NCBI GenBank assembly: GCA_004026145.2
Contig: CP034986.1
Span: 8,641,161 to 8,705,160 of the forward strand
DNA: 64,000 nt
Reading direction: 5' to 3'
Source: Takifugu bimaculatus
Taxonomy: Eukaryota; Chordata; Actinopteri; Tetraodontiformes; Tetraodontidae
The notes below the pieces were generated by a model. The model had not been told where the DNA came from, ran no database searches, and was given only the letters and a program-made list of their open reading frames with translations. The position numbers and the translations under genes are program-made. Shown here in pieces: positions 1 through 10,118 of this stretch (positions are counted from its first letter, which is position 1; each line of letters opens with the position of its first letter).

Positions 1-92
1 CACACTGGTAGTTGTTTCCAAGGCTGAAGATGTTGAGGTTGCAGTTGGAGTTGCTGATGTTGCAGATTCTGTAGTTGAAGGAACTGGACCAG
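1..92 (-). CDS. SEA gene exon A (downstream copy, cut by window edge)
   Basis: Begins after a CACAG acceptor at 94-93 and encodes the linker GPVPSTTESATSATPTATST and onward, rich in Ser, Thr, Ala and Pro and so a plausible O-glycosylated stalk. It is identical to the first part of the exon at 874-1094. The SEA half of the exon lies outside the window. Confidence 0.7.
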   Translation of the reverse strand, partial: MVQFLQLQNLQHQQLQLQPQHLQPWKQLPV

Positions 93-1359
93 CTGTGCAA
101 ACATTTTGGAGAAATCAGTTTTGGAGCCTAAACATTGTTTTTATTTATTTGAAAACAATTTTGACTTTACTTACAAATCACTTGGATTGAGGAGGCTCTC
201 AGACTCACACTGAAGGTCTCGTTGCTATTTGCTGCGTCGACTAAAGTTTGAGCCACAAATTCATTCGTTGGGAGATCAGCAGTTGTAGTATCATTACGTA
301 GCACAACCCCGATATCTGCTTGAGCTATATCCACTTGTGCTTGTTGTCCAACAGCTGGGCTGCATTTAAAGATAGAAATCAAAGCTACGTTGATTCTTCT
401 GTGGCTTTTATATGTATGATGTGACTCAGGAAACATTGTAAATGAGCTGTGACGGTAGACATGAGTTTAGACACTGACTGAAAGATGCGTACCGAAATGT
501 TTTCACAAAGCAGCGAACAAATCTGTCTCCAAATTTCCTGTTGTAAATAGGAGTACACTGCAAAAAAGAAAAAAAGTATTAAACATTCATATGTGAGTCT
601 AAATGGATCCAGTTTTTGAATGTTACCAGAATAGTTTTAAATTATGACTTGACCACTTTCTTTGAAACTCTTTTACAAATACCATGACACATACATCAGT
701 AGAAGTATTAACAGGTAAAAAAATAACACAAACTGAGTGTAATTTAGATATATACTGATAACTGACTGGACAGAAACATTCATGCCAAATATTGTCCTGG
801 TTTAAATATTGTGTAAAATTGAATGGCTCACTTTCAAGGGTAACAACAAAGTTATGTGTGAAGAGTAACTTACTGTCTTTTTGACACGATCTTCAAGCTC
901 TCGATACCGTGTACTGTTGGGGTTGCTCAGGTCATCATCATAACTCTCTTCAGGCAATTCAGCTGACACGAAATACGTTGGCTCAGAACCAGCAACAGCT
1001 GACACACTGGTAGTTGTTTCCAAGGCTGAAGATGTTGAGGTTGCAGTTGGAGTTGCTGATGTTGCAGATTCTGTAGTTGAAGGAACTGGACCAGCTGTGC
1101 AAACATTTTGGAGAAATCAGTTTTGGAGCCTAAACATTGTTTTTATTTATTTGAAAACAATTTTGACTTTACTTACAAATCACTTGGATTGAGGAGGCTC
1201 TCAGACTCACACTGAAGGTCTCGTTGCTATTTGCTGCGTCGACTAAAGTTTGAGCCACAAATTCATTCGTTGGGAGATCAGCAGTTGTAGTATCATTACG
1301 TAGCACAACCCCGATATCTGCTGAGCTATATCCACTTGTGCTTGTTGTCCAACAGCTGG
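1..1359 (-). CDS. SEA-domain tandem-repeat (mucin-type) gene, internal part
   Basis: Partial internal stretch of a minus-strand gene whose exons form a repeating A-B-C set. Each set encodes a Ser/Thr/Ala-rich linker followed by one SEA domain, an extracellular module found in mucins and other O-glycosylated membrane proteins. Exons in transcript order are C (1359 to 1177, cut by the gap), A (1094-874), B (557-493), C (359-175) and A again (92 to the window edge). All complete exons have AG/GT borders. Phases are consistent: A ends in phase 0, B leaves two bases, C leaves one base that the next A completes. One set is 221+65+185 = 471 nt, or 157 codons. SEA hallmarks are the start FVSAELPEESYDDDL, the middle YNRKFGDRF, and the NEFVAQTLVDAA helix. 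The autoproteolytic GSVVV site is not visible, so the domain probably does not self-cleave. The similarity to MUC16-like SEA arrays is inference; neither end of the gene is in the window. Confidence 0.75.
175..359 (-). CDS. SEA gene exon C (C-terminal half of SEA domain)
   Basis: Acceptor AAATGCAG before 359 and donor GTAAGT after 175; 185 nt. It starts with one base that completes an Arg codon from exon B and ends with one spare base. It encodes the second half of a SEA domain, including DIGVVLRNDTT, NEFVAQTLVDAA and the final strand FSVSLRASSIQVI. Two N-glycosylation sequons (NDT, NET) are present. The region where cleaving SEA domains carry GSVVV reads PAVGQQAQVDIAQ, which lacks the Gly-Ser pair. 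Confidence 0.75.
493..557 (-). CDS. SEA gene exon B (middle of SEA domain)
   Basis: A 65-nt exon with acceptor TTTTTTGCAG before 557 and donor GTACGC after 493. It starts in phase 0 and leaves two bases. It encodes CTPIYNRKFGDRF and then RCFVKTF, matching the conserved Y...F...F...F pattern in the centre of SEA domains. It is too short to be seen as an open reading frame by itself; the splice sites and in-frame join to exons A and C support it. Confidence 0.7.
874..1094 (-). CDS. SEA gene exon A (linker plus N-terminal part of SEA domain)
   Basis: A 221-nt exon with acceptor TTTGCACAG before 1094 and strong donor GTAAGT after 874. The first 40 or so codons are a Ser/Thr/Ala-rich linker. The remainder is the start of a SEA domain, EPTYFVSAELPEESYDDDL then SNPNSTRYRELEDRVKKT. 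The pattern F-x-L-x(5)-Y-x(3)-L-x-N-P-x-S-x(2)-Y-x(2)-L-E-x-x-V is typical of SEA. One NST sequon is present. The linker precedes the domain, so each protein repeat is linker-SEA-linker-SEA. Confidence 0.75.
1177..1359 (-). CDS. SEA gene exon C (upstream copy, truncated at gap, 1-nt deletion)
   Basis: Copy of exon C at 175-359, offset by 1002. A single T is missing around 1321, which shifts the frame between the VDIA and ADIG parts of the domain. This could be a sequencing or consensus error next to the gap, or a real lesion in one repeat. The acceptor is lost in the N run that starts at 1360. Confidence 0.6.
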
Positions 1360-1459
1360 NNNNNNNNNNNNNNNNNNNNNNNNNNNNNNNNNNNNNNNNN
1401 NNNNNNNNNNNNNNNNNNNNNNNNNNNNNNNNNNNNNNNNNNNNNNNNNNNNNNNNNNN
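1360..1459. other. Assembly gap (100 N)
   Basis: Exactly 100 N, the usual placeholder for a gap of unknown size. It falls inside the SEA exon array on the left. To the right the sequence changes abruptly to CpG-rich DNA with no SEA exon copies, so the true distance and even the adjacency of the two contigs are uncertain. Confidence 0.98.
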
Positions 1460-2311
1460 AGAATTAATTGGTGCGATTGTTTGACTGATGCCGCGCGGGC
1501 GGATGTCGACGCCGCCGTTTTTTCCGAAACGTGGAAAACTGTCCTCAAACCCGTCTGGACATTCGTCCTCTTCCCTGAACAGGTGCAACACATTTTTGGC
1601 TCTGGCGTTTTTAGCGTAATGGGATAATCGAAGCGGGCAGCTCGGACACCGAGGTCGCCCTCAGGTGATTCCCGGGACGGATACAAATGAATCTAAACGG
1701 GAGTCGAAGTTGGTGTGCGGCGGCATTCATCAGGCATCCTGATGGAATGCCGCCGGATGCATCGGGAGTCCAGGTCGGAGTTATTTATAGCCCCGGAACG
1801 CAGCGGTTAGCACGTTGCACCACAACAGGTGAGAGCGATGGATTAAAAAAGATGGATTCAATTATGCAGGAAGGCCCGATCATCGGGATTTATCTCCCGC
1901 CGGGAACGCCGGCGAGGCTTCCGAGTCAGACTCCGGTTGCTGTCGCGGCCCACCGGAGCTCCGGGTCGTCCCGGCTCTGAAGGGTCCCGTCTTTTGGCGG
2001 CGGGTTAAGATGAAAAATGACGTTTCCGGCGCAGCGACATCTAATCTTCCGGGCGAGCTTTAATTTCCCTGGATGGCGCCGCCGCCGCGCGAGTTCACAG
2101 CAGATAGTTTCTGTCCGGAGGGAACAGACGACCTCGCCGACTCCGGAAAACTTTCGCTGCAATTTTCTCCGATTTGCCTGATTTTTAACAATTTATCTTT
2201 TCAGGTTTTTTTTTTTTTTTTTGCTAACTTTGTCTCATTAGTAGCATTACTGCAGCTGTAAAGACGCTAAGGAAGCTAACGTGGATGCTATTCCTCCTCC
2301 TGACAGTCGTA

Positions 2312-2335
2312 ACTACAACTCCCACAAAGAATGGG
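2312..2335 (+). promoter_or_regulatory. ZNF143/THAP11-like (SBS) motif
   Basis: ACTACAACTCCCACAAAG followed by AATG closely resembles the SBS consensus bound by ZNF143 and THAP11 (ACTACAAyTCCCA with a downstream ATGC part). It is a sequence match only, and no transcription unit is seen next to it. Confidence 0.35.
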
Positions 2336-3434
2336 AGGGGCTAATGTTGCCGTGGAGATGGCGTCCCTACCTCCGCATGGTCAGTGGGCCGACTGACGGC
2401 ATCTGCCCCCCCCCACTGTCGCATTTAGTGATTAGCGTAGCATGCCGGCAGCAGCGATTCCCTTAGGAGGAATGAAAATACCTGAAGTTGTTTGACATCC
2501 GGGAAACATCATCGCACAACAGGAGCCGCCACCCACGAACAAAAGTCGGACTCTTATGTGTTTTGACTTGAGAGAGAATCCTCGTATTTTCCGAGCTAGC
2601 ATGACAAGCCGTCTGAAATGCCGCTTTATTATTAAAGGCCCTCTTTTCTCCTCCTTCCTGAATAATGAATTGGAGCTGTCCTTTCCCGTTTCATCATCCC
2701 AACGTGTTTCCCGTCAGGAAACGTGTTGCTTTACCAACGACACGTTTGGCTGTGAGGAGCCGTTAGCTCAACCCGACGCCGCCACTCTCAACAGTGCCAC
2801 TGCTACAGCTATTTGCTAGCGCTAGTGTCGGTATGAGCCATGTGCTAACCCGGCCTGGTGGATCGTGATGGATGGCGTCCAAGAAGAAAAACCCGGACCT
2901 GGATTGTCGGGGGCTGGGGAAGCGTAGCTGCCGCCGCGGGATCACGTCCCCGAGCACTTAGCACTTAGCACCGGGGGGCAGGAAGGTTGGAGGAGGAGGG
3001 AAACCGGGCTCGTTCCGAGGGCCGCGGCTCGCTCCTCATTCCGGAAGGTGATGGATCGGCTCCGAACAGGCCCCCCTCATTTGGGAAGAGGGGGGTGAGG
3101 GCGGAGCCGACGTAGCTCCCTGCTGAGCAAAGAGGTCACGGGTTCACTCCTCGGAGGAAGGAAGATTTGGTAGCGGTGAGTAACGACGCTAACTGACGAC
3201 CGAGGGATGCTCCGCGGAAGAAGCCGCTAATTTTCGGCCCATTTCCGAGGCCAGAATCAGATTCCCACTAATGAACTCCTGTTTCGCGGAGCTAGCATGT
3301 TGTTGTTCTGTCCATTCATCAGTAAAATTAGAAAATAACCAAATGCTAAACAACTTTAAGCGGCCGAAGATGCTGGTTTCAGCAGAATTCCTCCCCAATA
3401 AAAAAAAAAATAAAAAATAACTGCTTACTGTACA

Positions 3435-3435
<1 letters not shown>

Positions 3436-3488
<53 letters not shown>
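3436..3488. repeat. (CA)n microsatellite
   Basis: Uninterrupted CA dinucleotide run of about 53 bases, typical of vertebrate genomes. Confidence 0.97.
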
Positions 3489-3490
<2 letters not shown>

Positions 3491-4638
3491 TAATGAATAA
3501 TCACAAAGTCATAATTACCTTCTAACAACCTTTTTCTCACCGCGGCGCCTCTTCCTGATTGAAGTCCACCCACATTGACTTAATTGCGTTTATTCCCGTT
3601 GCCACAATACGCAATTAAAACGCGCCGGTTCCACACGGCCCAGCGAAATCAGCACCGCGCGGGAGCGAGGTGGTTCTGGCCTCCCGAGTCCTCGGGTCCA
3701 ACCAGAGATGGTCGGAGACACGGGCCGCTCAAATCGACCCCCGTAGCAACTCTGAGTCCGGTAATGAGCGTGGCGCTAGCATGGGCACGTTCCAGATCGT
3801 TTGTGCGTTAAGCTAGGAGCTTGTTCGGATCTCTCGGATCAGTGTCACATGTCATTGAGGCGGTTTGATGGGAGCCAAACCCAAAGATTTAAACCTCCAC
3901 GAGGCGCTGAGGGAAGCTTTAGCGCCGAGGCTAACGGTGCCGCGGGTCGTCCATCATCCATCTAAAAGTCACCGGCAGCGGCGGCGCTGGTGGCCCGGAC
4001 TCATTATCAGGTCTAATGAAAAGCATTGAGCGTTCCTATTGATCAGGGGGGGCTGCATGAGCGCCCGCGCCTCGGCGCCGGCCCGCGTGCCGCCTGAGCG
4101 GCGGCGGCGGCGTGGAGCGGGGGAGGCAGAAGCTCTTAATAATGCAGGTTTGCTCGGGCAGGTTTGGAGAAACGCTGATGATGCAATGTGCTGACCCAAA
4201 TACTCCACCTGCTCCCAGCAGACTGCACCAGCTGCCCCCCCCCTCCACCGCTCCTCGCCGCTCTCCTTTATTTTAACGAGGACTTCTGTTTGTTCCCTCT
4301 GCCGCGACGGCAACGCCCGGGGCCGCTCCCTGGACGCCGGGCGCGTCTTCGGCGTGAATCAAGACGCGACGCGGCTTCTTGTTGTGCCCGGGACGGCGCC
4401 GCTGATGCAACCGCTTCACTAGCGTCCGCGTGAGTTAGCAGCAGCACAACAGGCTAATTCAGGAGTAACGGCGGGACTGAAATAGTCGTTCAGGTTGATG
4501 AACGGAGCCGGATTCTTGCAAATTTGCTTTGCTGCTAATTTAACCCGAGTTTTCCCCTCAACAAACTAAATGGGTCAAATTCCCGCAAATTCACGTCTCG
4601 TTTTCCATATCGGGATAACCGATGCTGCCTGAGATGAA

Positions 4639-4655
4639 GTGCATCATGGGATATC
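4639..4655 (-). promoter_or_regulatory. ZNF143/THAP11-like motif (minus strand)
   Basis: On the minus strand the bases read ATATCCCATGATGCACT, matching the CCCATGATGCA core of the SBS/ZNF143 consensus. The upstream ACTACAA half is degenerate here. Confidence 0.3.
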
Positions 4656-6106
4656 CAGCCGCACAAGTCGCAAACTTGATAAAATGGGCGGAGCTTGAAG
4701 CATCCCTTAGATGGGAGGCTCCGAACCCGGTCCTGGACGGTGGTAATCCCAACATGTTTTCCGACCTACCAGGTAGCCGACGTTCTCTCCTGGCTTCCCC
4801 TGGGATTATTAGCATTGTATTAGCATTGTATTAGCATTGCGGTGCCTCGGAGGATGGAACACCTGGGCGCATCCATCCCTCGGCCCTGCTTTTCCCTTCC
4901 CGCTGTTGCTCCCTCTGGGTTCCGGCTCTGACTCAGACCTTGTAGTTCAATCTGAACTTCCCAACAAAAGCAGCTTCCAACGCGCTTCCTGATAGCTCTG
5001 TTTGTTCTGGGGGGGGGGGAATCCTTGTCAGAATCTGGAAACTGTAAAGCAGCGATAATTCCGTGTAAGCGTAACAGTTGGGAAGCTCGAATCCTTTTGT
5101 GGCGGGATCAGCGCGGTTTTTAGGGCAGCGGCTTATGCGTATAATTCCAAAGACACACTTATTTTCCGCTCGACAGCCTTCCCGCAGTAATAGCTTCTGT
5201 TTTCGGAAAGGGAAGAATGACTATCAGGTAAATTGGAATTCTCCTCTCATGTCCTTCGTAAGCCTGCTCCCAAAATTAGTTGTTTTTCTTTGCTGGCAAA
5301 AAAAAAAAAGGAAAGTTAAACCGAAATGGGAGAGAGGAGTTAATACGGACTAAATTAGGACAGGTAGGGAGAGATTTAGCCGTCTAATTTCCCTTTAAAG
5401 TTGTCAAATGTCATCAGAGGAAAAGAGTTCAGGGCTCCGAGTGGAAATAAGACGGGAAAATGTCACATGTTGGACTCGGCCTTCCGCTTCTGAGGCCGAG
5501 GCCAACGCGGATACAGTAATTAAGAGGGTGGCGGTCGACGCTGATTATTCTTTTATTGATCTGGAGCTGAAATTAGCATCTGGCTTTGTTCCTCATCCGC
5601 TGGTCGTCGATGCCGGAGGAGTTTCCGAAGCGCTGATTGACACTGATGAATGGACCCGGAGCAGCAGTTCCATCTGAGCCGCCCAGGGACCCCAGGACGG
5701 GGACCGGGGTCGGTCCCGTAACCACCGTTAGCTCCTTCCACCCACAGATGGAGGGAGGAGGGAATGTTGCCGGGGGAGGGACAATAATTCCGAAAGTAAA
5801 TGAATTCATCTTGAGGAGAACGATACAAGAACGACGCTAATAGGCGCGTAAAGTCGGTCCGTGGGCCGTATCGGTCCCTCGTTAGCCATGAAAGGCCTGC
5901 AAAGCTAAAGAAAACATGCTAGCTAGGATGTGGAACAGCACCAACGCTAGCATTGATGCTAGCACTGACACCAGCCTGGGGCCGTGGCGAACATTTGAAG
6001 GGATTCGTGCGTCCCGATCGTTAAAGTTGCACGAAGTGGTTGAGAAAGTTAGCTAGCGCTGAACGTTAGCTAGCGCTGACGGTCGTCGCCGTCACTCGGC
6101 GGCAAC

Positions 6107-6230
6107 ATTAATTTTGAGGAGAAAAATGAAGGTCGGCTGTTGTGCTGTGTACACACCCTAATCTATACGGCCATTAGAAGTTACTTATAAAGCCATTAAT
6201 GTTCATTATCTTAATTACCCCCGCTCCCTC
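6107..6230. other. Candidate conserved non-coding element
   Basis: AT-rich island in a GC-rich neighbourhood with clustered homeodomain-type words (ATTAAT, CCATTAAT, TTAATTA) and TTATAAAG. A second island at 6367-6413 holds TTAATATGCAAG and GATGAATAAG. Composition and word content are those of developmental enhancers. Conservation cannot be judged from one sequence. Confidence 0.25.
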
Positions 6231-9200
6231 TCAGAAGCCCCGCGCCCCCGGGTGAAATTTGCAGAAGTAACGCAAAGTTTTTCCCCGCCGGCCATGAGTC
6301 CGTTTCCCTCCTGTCATCAGTCGCTGTCGCTTTCCCACCTGACTGCGCTCGCCGGTTTGCCTGCCCTGAAAGGTGCCTCATTAATATGCAAGTGCATTGA
6401 TGAATAAGTTATTGCCCCCCCCCCCACCACCACCCCCCCTCGCTAGCACAGCCCCAATCCAGGGAAGACGTTCCGAGCGTTCCGGCACCTCTCCAGCAAC
6501 CGTTGAACCAGCAGAGCTGCCGCTTCCCTTTAGGGGGCTTTAGGTTTCATACCTGCAACTCAGCTCCCGGGGGGGCGGGGGGGGGGGGGGCAGGTTTCTG
6601 CAGCGCACAGTCCTTCTGAGCAGAACTTGCAAATAGAACTTTTCCACATCTCCCCGTCATCAGAACAAATGTGGAGGACATCCCCTCGTCCTCGATCCCT
6701 TTGTTGGGCTCGTTAGCCAAAGTCTCCGTTGAGGTCCCCCCACCCCCCCCTTCCCTCCTCTGGCTGTTGTTCCCAGCTCCTGCCTTCGGGGGTCAAAGGT
6801 CGATAATGGCCAACAATCCAATTTCACAGCGCCTGCCTCTGACAGGCACCGTGTGATCTGGGTCGAGACCCGTCCCCGATCCCCCTCTCTGCATATCCTC
6901 AAGAAGCCTCTGGACTTAATCAAACTTTAATTAGCCCTCTGCTTTGGTGGTAATTGGCAGCGGAGGCGGGGCCCAAGCCGCGACAGCCGGGCGCCGCTAT
7001 CCGTGTTTCAGGCGGCGCCGAGGCCTCCGGGCGGACGGTCGAGCCTGGTCTCGACCACGGAGTTCTGACGAATAAATAACGCTAAAATGCTAAGAGCTAA
7101 GGTTTTTTTGGCGGATCGATGGCGTCTCGATGTAAGTTGGCGGGTGAGCGAACCGCCGGCAAAACAAACGGCGGGATGGCGGGTGTCAGGATGGCGTGCG
7201 CCACATTGAGCGGTCCCCGGGAATATGATGCATGCCGCCGTTGTTTTTTCGAGAAAAAAGTAATAAAACCAATTATGGCGGGAGCCTCTTTGACCCGGTG
7301 GAGAAAATCCATGGCGACCCAATCTTGTCGTCGGCGCGATGATCTGCTGAATTGAACGCCCTCTGAAACTAAATCAATGGCGTTCCTCCACCGCCGCATC
7401 AATCTGCCCGGGCTGGAACACGCGGATTTAGAGGCAAACTGGAACGCCGCGGGAAGACTCGGGTCAATAGCCTTGATGTGGGTTTTGAGACGTGGCGGGA
7501 GCGTTGGCCCCCTGCTGGCCGCGGTGTCTGACGTTTGTGGATGGATACGTTTGTTCTGGTTTTCCTGGATGAGTCGGCGGAACTGAAATAGTTCCGACTG
7601 TGATTGGGAAAAGTGGCGCTTCCCAATTTAGCTTGTCGCTAAGTTATTGCCGTGCTGTGATCCAAGCGCGTCCATAATTGTGTAATCTGCTGTCAGAGTG
7701 GTTCAAGTTGAGACTGAAGACTGTTAATGTCTGAAGAAATGAGGGATTTAGCTAGCCCCGCGCTAGCCCCGCGCTAGCCGCCGCCGCCTCGCGTTGCTGT
7801 TGAACATTTGTCTCGATTAGCACATTATTGAAGGATTCCAAAGCTCATAAATCGTCGCTTTGCAGCCGTAATTCTGCTGAAGTTCATCCAGTTCAAACTG
7901 TGATCATGTTACACGAATGTTAAGCAGTTTTTAAAAGCTCCAAACTGTCCCAGTGTCATTGGCTTATCCCCCCCCCAACTTCCAATTATCCTTTCTGGAG
8001 CTGTCACATCAGAAACTTCCCGCTCAAATCCGTCTCCTGCCGTCCGTCCCCCCGTTATCGAAATTTGTACTTTGATTTTCGATTCATTGGGATGGATGTT
8101 GTACGTCGTAGATTTGTCCTGGAGAACATCCGACCAAATATGGACATCCTGGAAACAAAGGCCTTGAAAAACAACGTCCGTTCCCGTGGAGACGTCTGAG
8201 CGCTGTGATTGGCTGCTATTGACTGTTATTGACCCGCCCCCTCCCTGACAGACGGTCGTCGCTGGCGTGCTAGCTTAGCCGGAGCTTCCCCGCATTTGTT
8301 ACCAAACCGCGGCGACTCCGGGGATCCATCCCGAGCTCTGATCGTGAGAGGATTTCGAAATCCCCCAGCGGAGGGAAAAACAAGCTGCCTCCCAAGGACG
8401 CGGAGGAAACTCTCAAGGATCCCGGTTTCACACAGTCGGAGCGGACGCGCGCGTCCCCGCTGGGCCGGGAGAAAAGGAAAAGTCTTTGAAGTTCAAACTC
8501 GGCGAATTCGTCGATCGCTCGTATTGACCCCCTCTCTTTTATTTAATAAGGCTCCCGTTCCGAAGGCTCGATTTTTCCGGCTGCTCATTGCTCTGCTAGC
8601 GGTGCCGCAGCGTGCTGTCGTACTGCTGATGCCGAGTGTTCGGGCATTGATTACACCTCTGGGATTAGCGGGAATGCAAATGTGTTTCCGAGAGCGGCGT
8701 GCGGAAGAACGGGGCTGTAAAGACGCGCGCTGTTTGCTTCCTGCTCGGGAAAGAGGCGAGGAGCAGCATCTGGCGTGGGATCCCGACAGATTCCTTCACC
8801 CGTACAGAACCTTTAACGTGAGAACGCCGGCGGCCGTGAGAACCGTTCCTGGGAAACGCTGCTCTCGGAAAACAACGCCGTCCCCAGCCTCACAATTACG
8901 CTCGCTAACCTGCGCTAACGCGTCAGAAGGCGGCGTCAGCGGCGGCGTCCTTGCGGTACCTTACGCCCCCGTACGGTCCTAGCTCATTAAATAAATCTCA
9001 TTTTAATTTCACGTGCTGGCAGATGTGAAGGTCGGCGTTCTCCGATTGCTTTTGTGGCTGGTTTGTTTCTTTTTCACGCCGGTGGGCGCCCGTCTACAGC
9101 CGGGCGGCGGCGAGCGCCTCCGGGGTCTTTGCACCCCGCAGGGTGACGCAACATTTGATCAAATCAGTACTGGAGGCGGAAAAGAAAAAGCTTTCCCAAA

Positions 9201-10085
9201 TGGACTGGAGGGCTAATATTGGTGTTCTGGATCCTGCTGGTTTTAAATTCCGAAGTTTCTTCACAAAAAGATAAATTCCATAAAAAGGAAGTCCTTGCGG
9301 AACATCGGAGACGAGGTGTATCTGTGTGGGCGCTTTTTTAAAATAGCCTTAATAGATGTTCTGTCGCTAACAGCCTAGCATTCCGAACGAGGGTGGGTTC
9401 TTTTCATTTCCACGGTGTTTCTCTCGTCTTGTCCAGAGACGACCGCCGAGTCGGCAAAGGCTCGCTTTACTTCCTGCCCGAGAAAGTTTCCGACTTCACC
9501 TCCAGCTCCGTGCCAGCGTGCCAGCGCGGTTCTCATGCTAATGTGGGCGGGAACCTGCTGCAGACCGACTCCGAGCTTTAAGGACGCCATATGGAGGTGG
9601 GCGGAACGTGTCCTCCGGGGGGAAGAAACAGGATGAAGGTGAAGCGTCGCTGTCGCGAGAATAAACTTCGGAGACGGACGCCAAAATAACCACGTACGAC
9701 GTCGGGCTAACGGGGCCGTCGCCCGGGCCTATAGTCCAGCCTCCACCGGCTCCGCTAACCCCTCCGCCGGCGGCGTGGAGATAAATGGCTCAACAGGCGA
9801 CTTCCTCACGGAATAGAAGCGAAATCCCCGAATCGGACTGATCTCTGTGTTTACGTTCCGCCCAGAACTTCTTCTTAAAAGCAATTTCCGTCCCCTCCCC
9901 GGGTCGGCGGCAATCTTTAGAAATCCTGCGAGTGCGAGGAGGGAAAATATTGAACTGACAAAGGCGGAATTTCAATGCGGCAGCAGCAGGAGTATTTTCA
10001 TAAAGTTGCTACATGTTTTTGTGTATATTGGGGGGGGGCACTGGGATAACAAAAAGAAACTTCACCCAAGTGAGGACCGAGGCAG

Positions 10086-10118
10086 GTGTGTGTGTGTGTG
10101 TGTGTGTGTGGGGGGGGG
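10086..10118. repeat. (GT)n followed by poly-G
   Basis: About 25 bases of GT repeat ending in a run of G to 10118. Confidence 0.95.

Larger units (their letters stand above)
1..1359. repeat. Tandem duplication, unit about 1002 bp, exons plus introns
   Basis: Bases 1-359 recur at 1003-1360 with an offset of 1002, identical by eye except for one missing T near 1321 that shifts the offset to 1001. The match includes intron sequence as well as exons, so the duplication is either very recent, homogenised by gene conversion, or an assembly overlap artefact. The second copy stops at the N gap, consistent with an array that the assembler could not resolve. Confidence 0.9.

Noticed and set aside
3436..3488. 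Possible Z-DNA regulatory element at the CA run
   Set aside because: Such CA runs are ordinary vertebrate microsatellites; nothing else near it supports a regulatory role.
8296..8982. 228-codon plus-strand open frame
   Set aside because: No recognisable domain and no splice or promoter context. Composition is like the surrounding CpG-rich non-coding DNA, where chance open frames are long.
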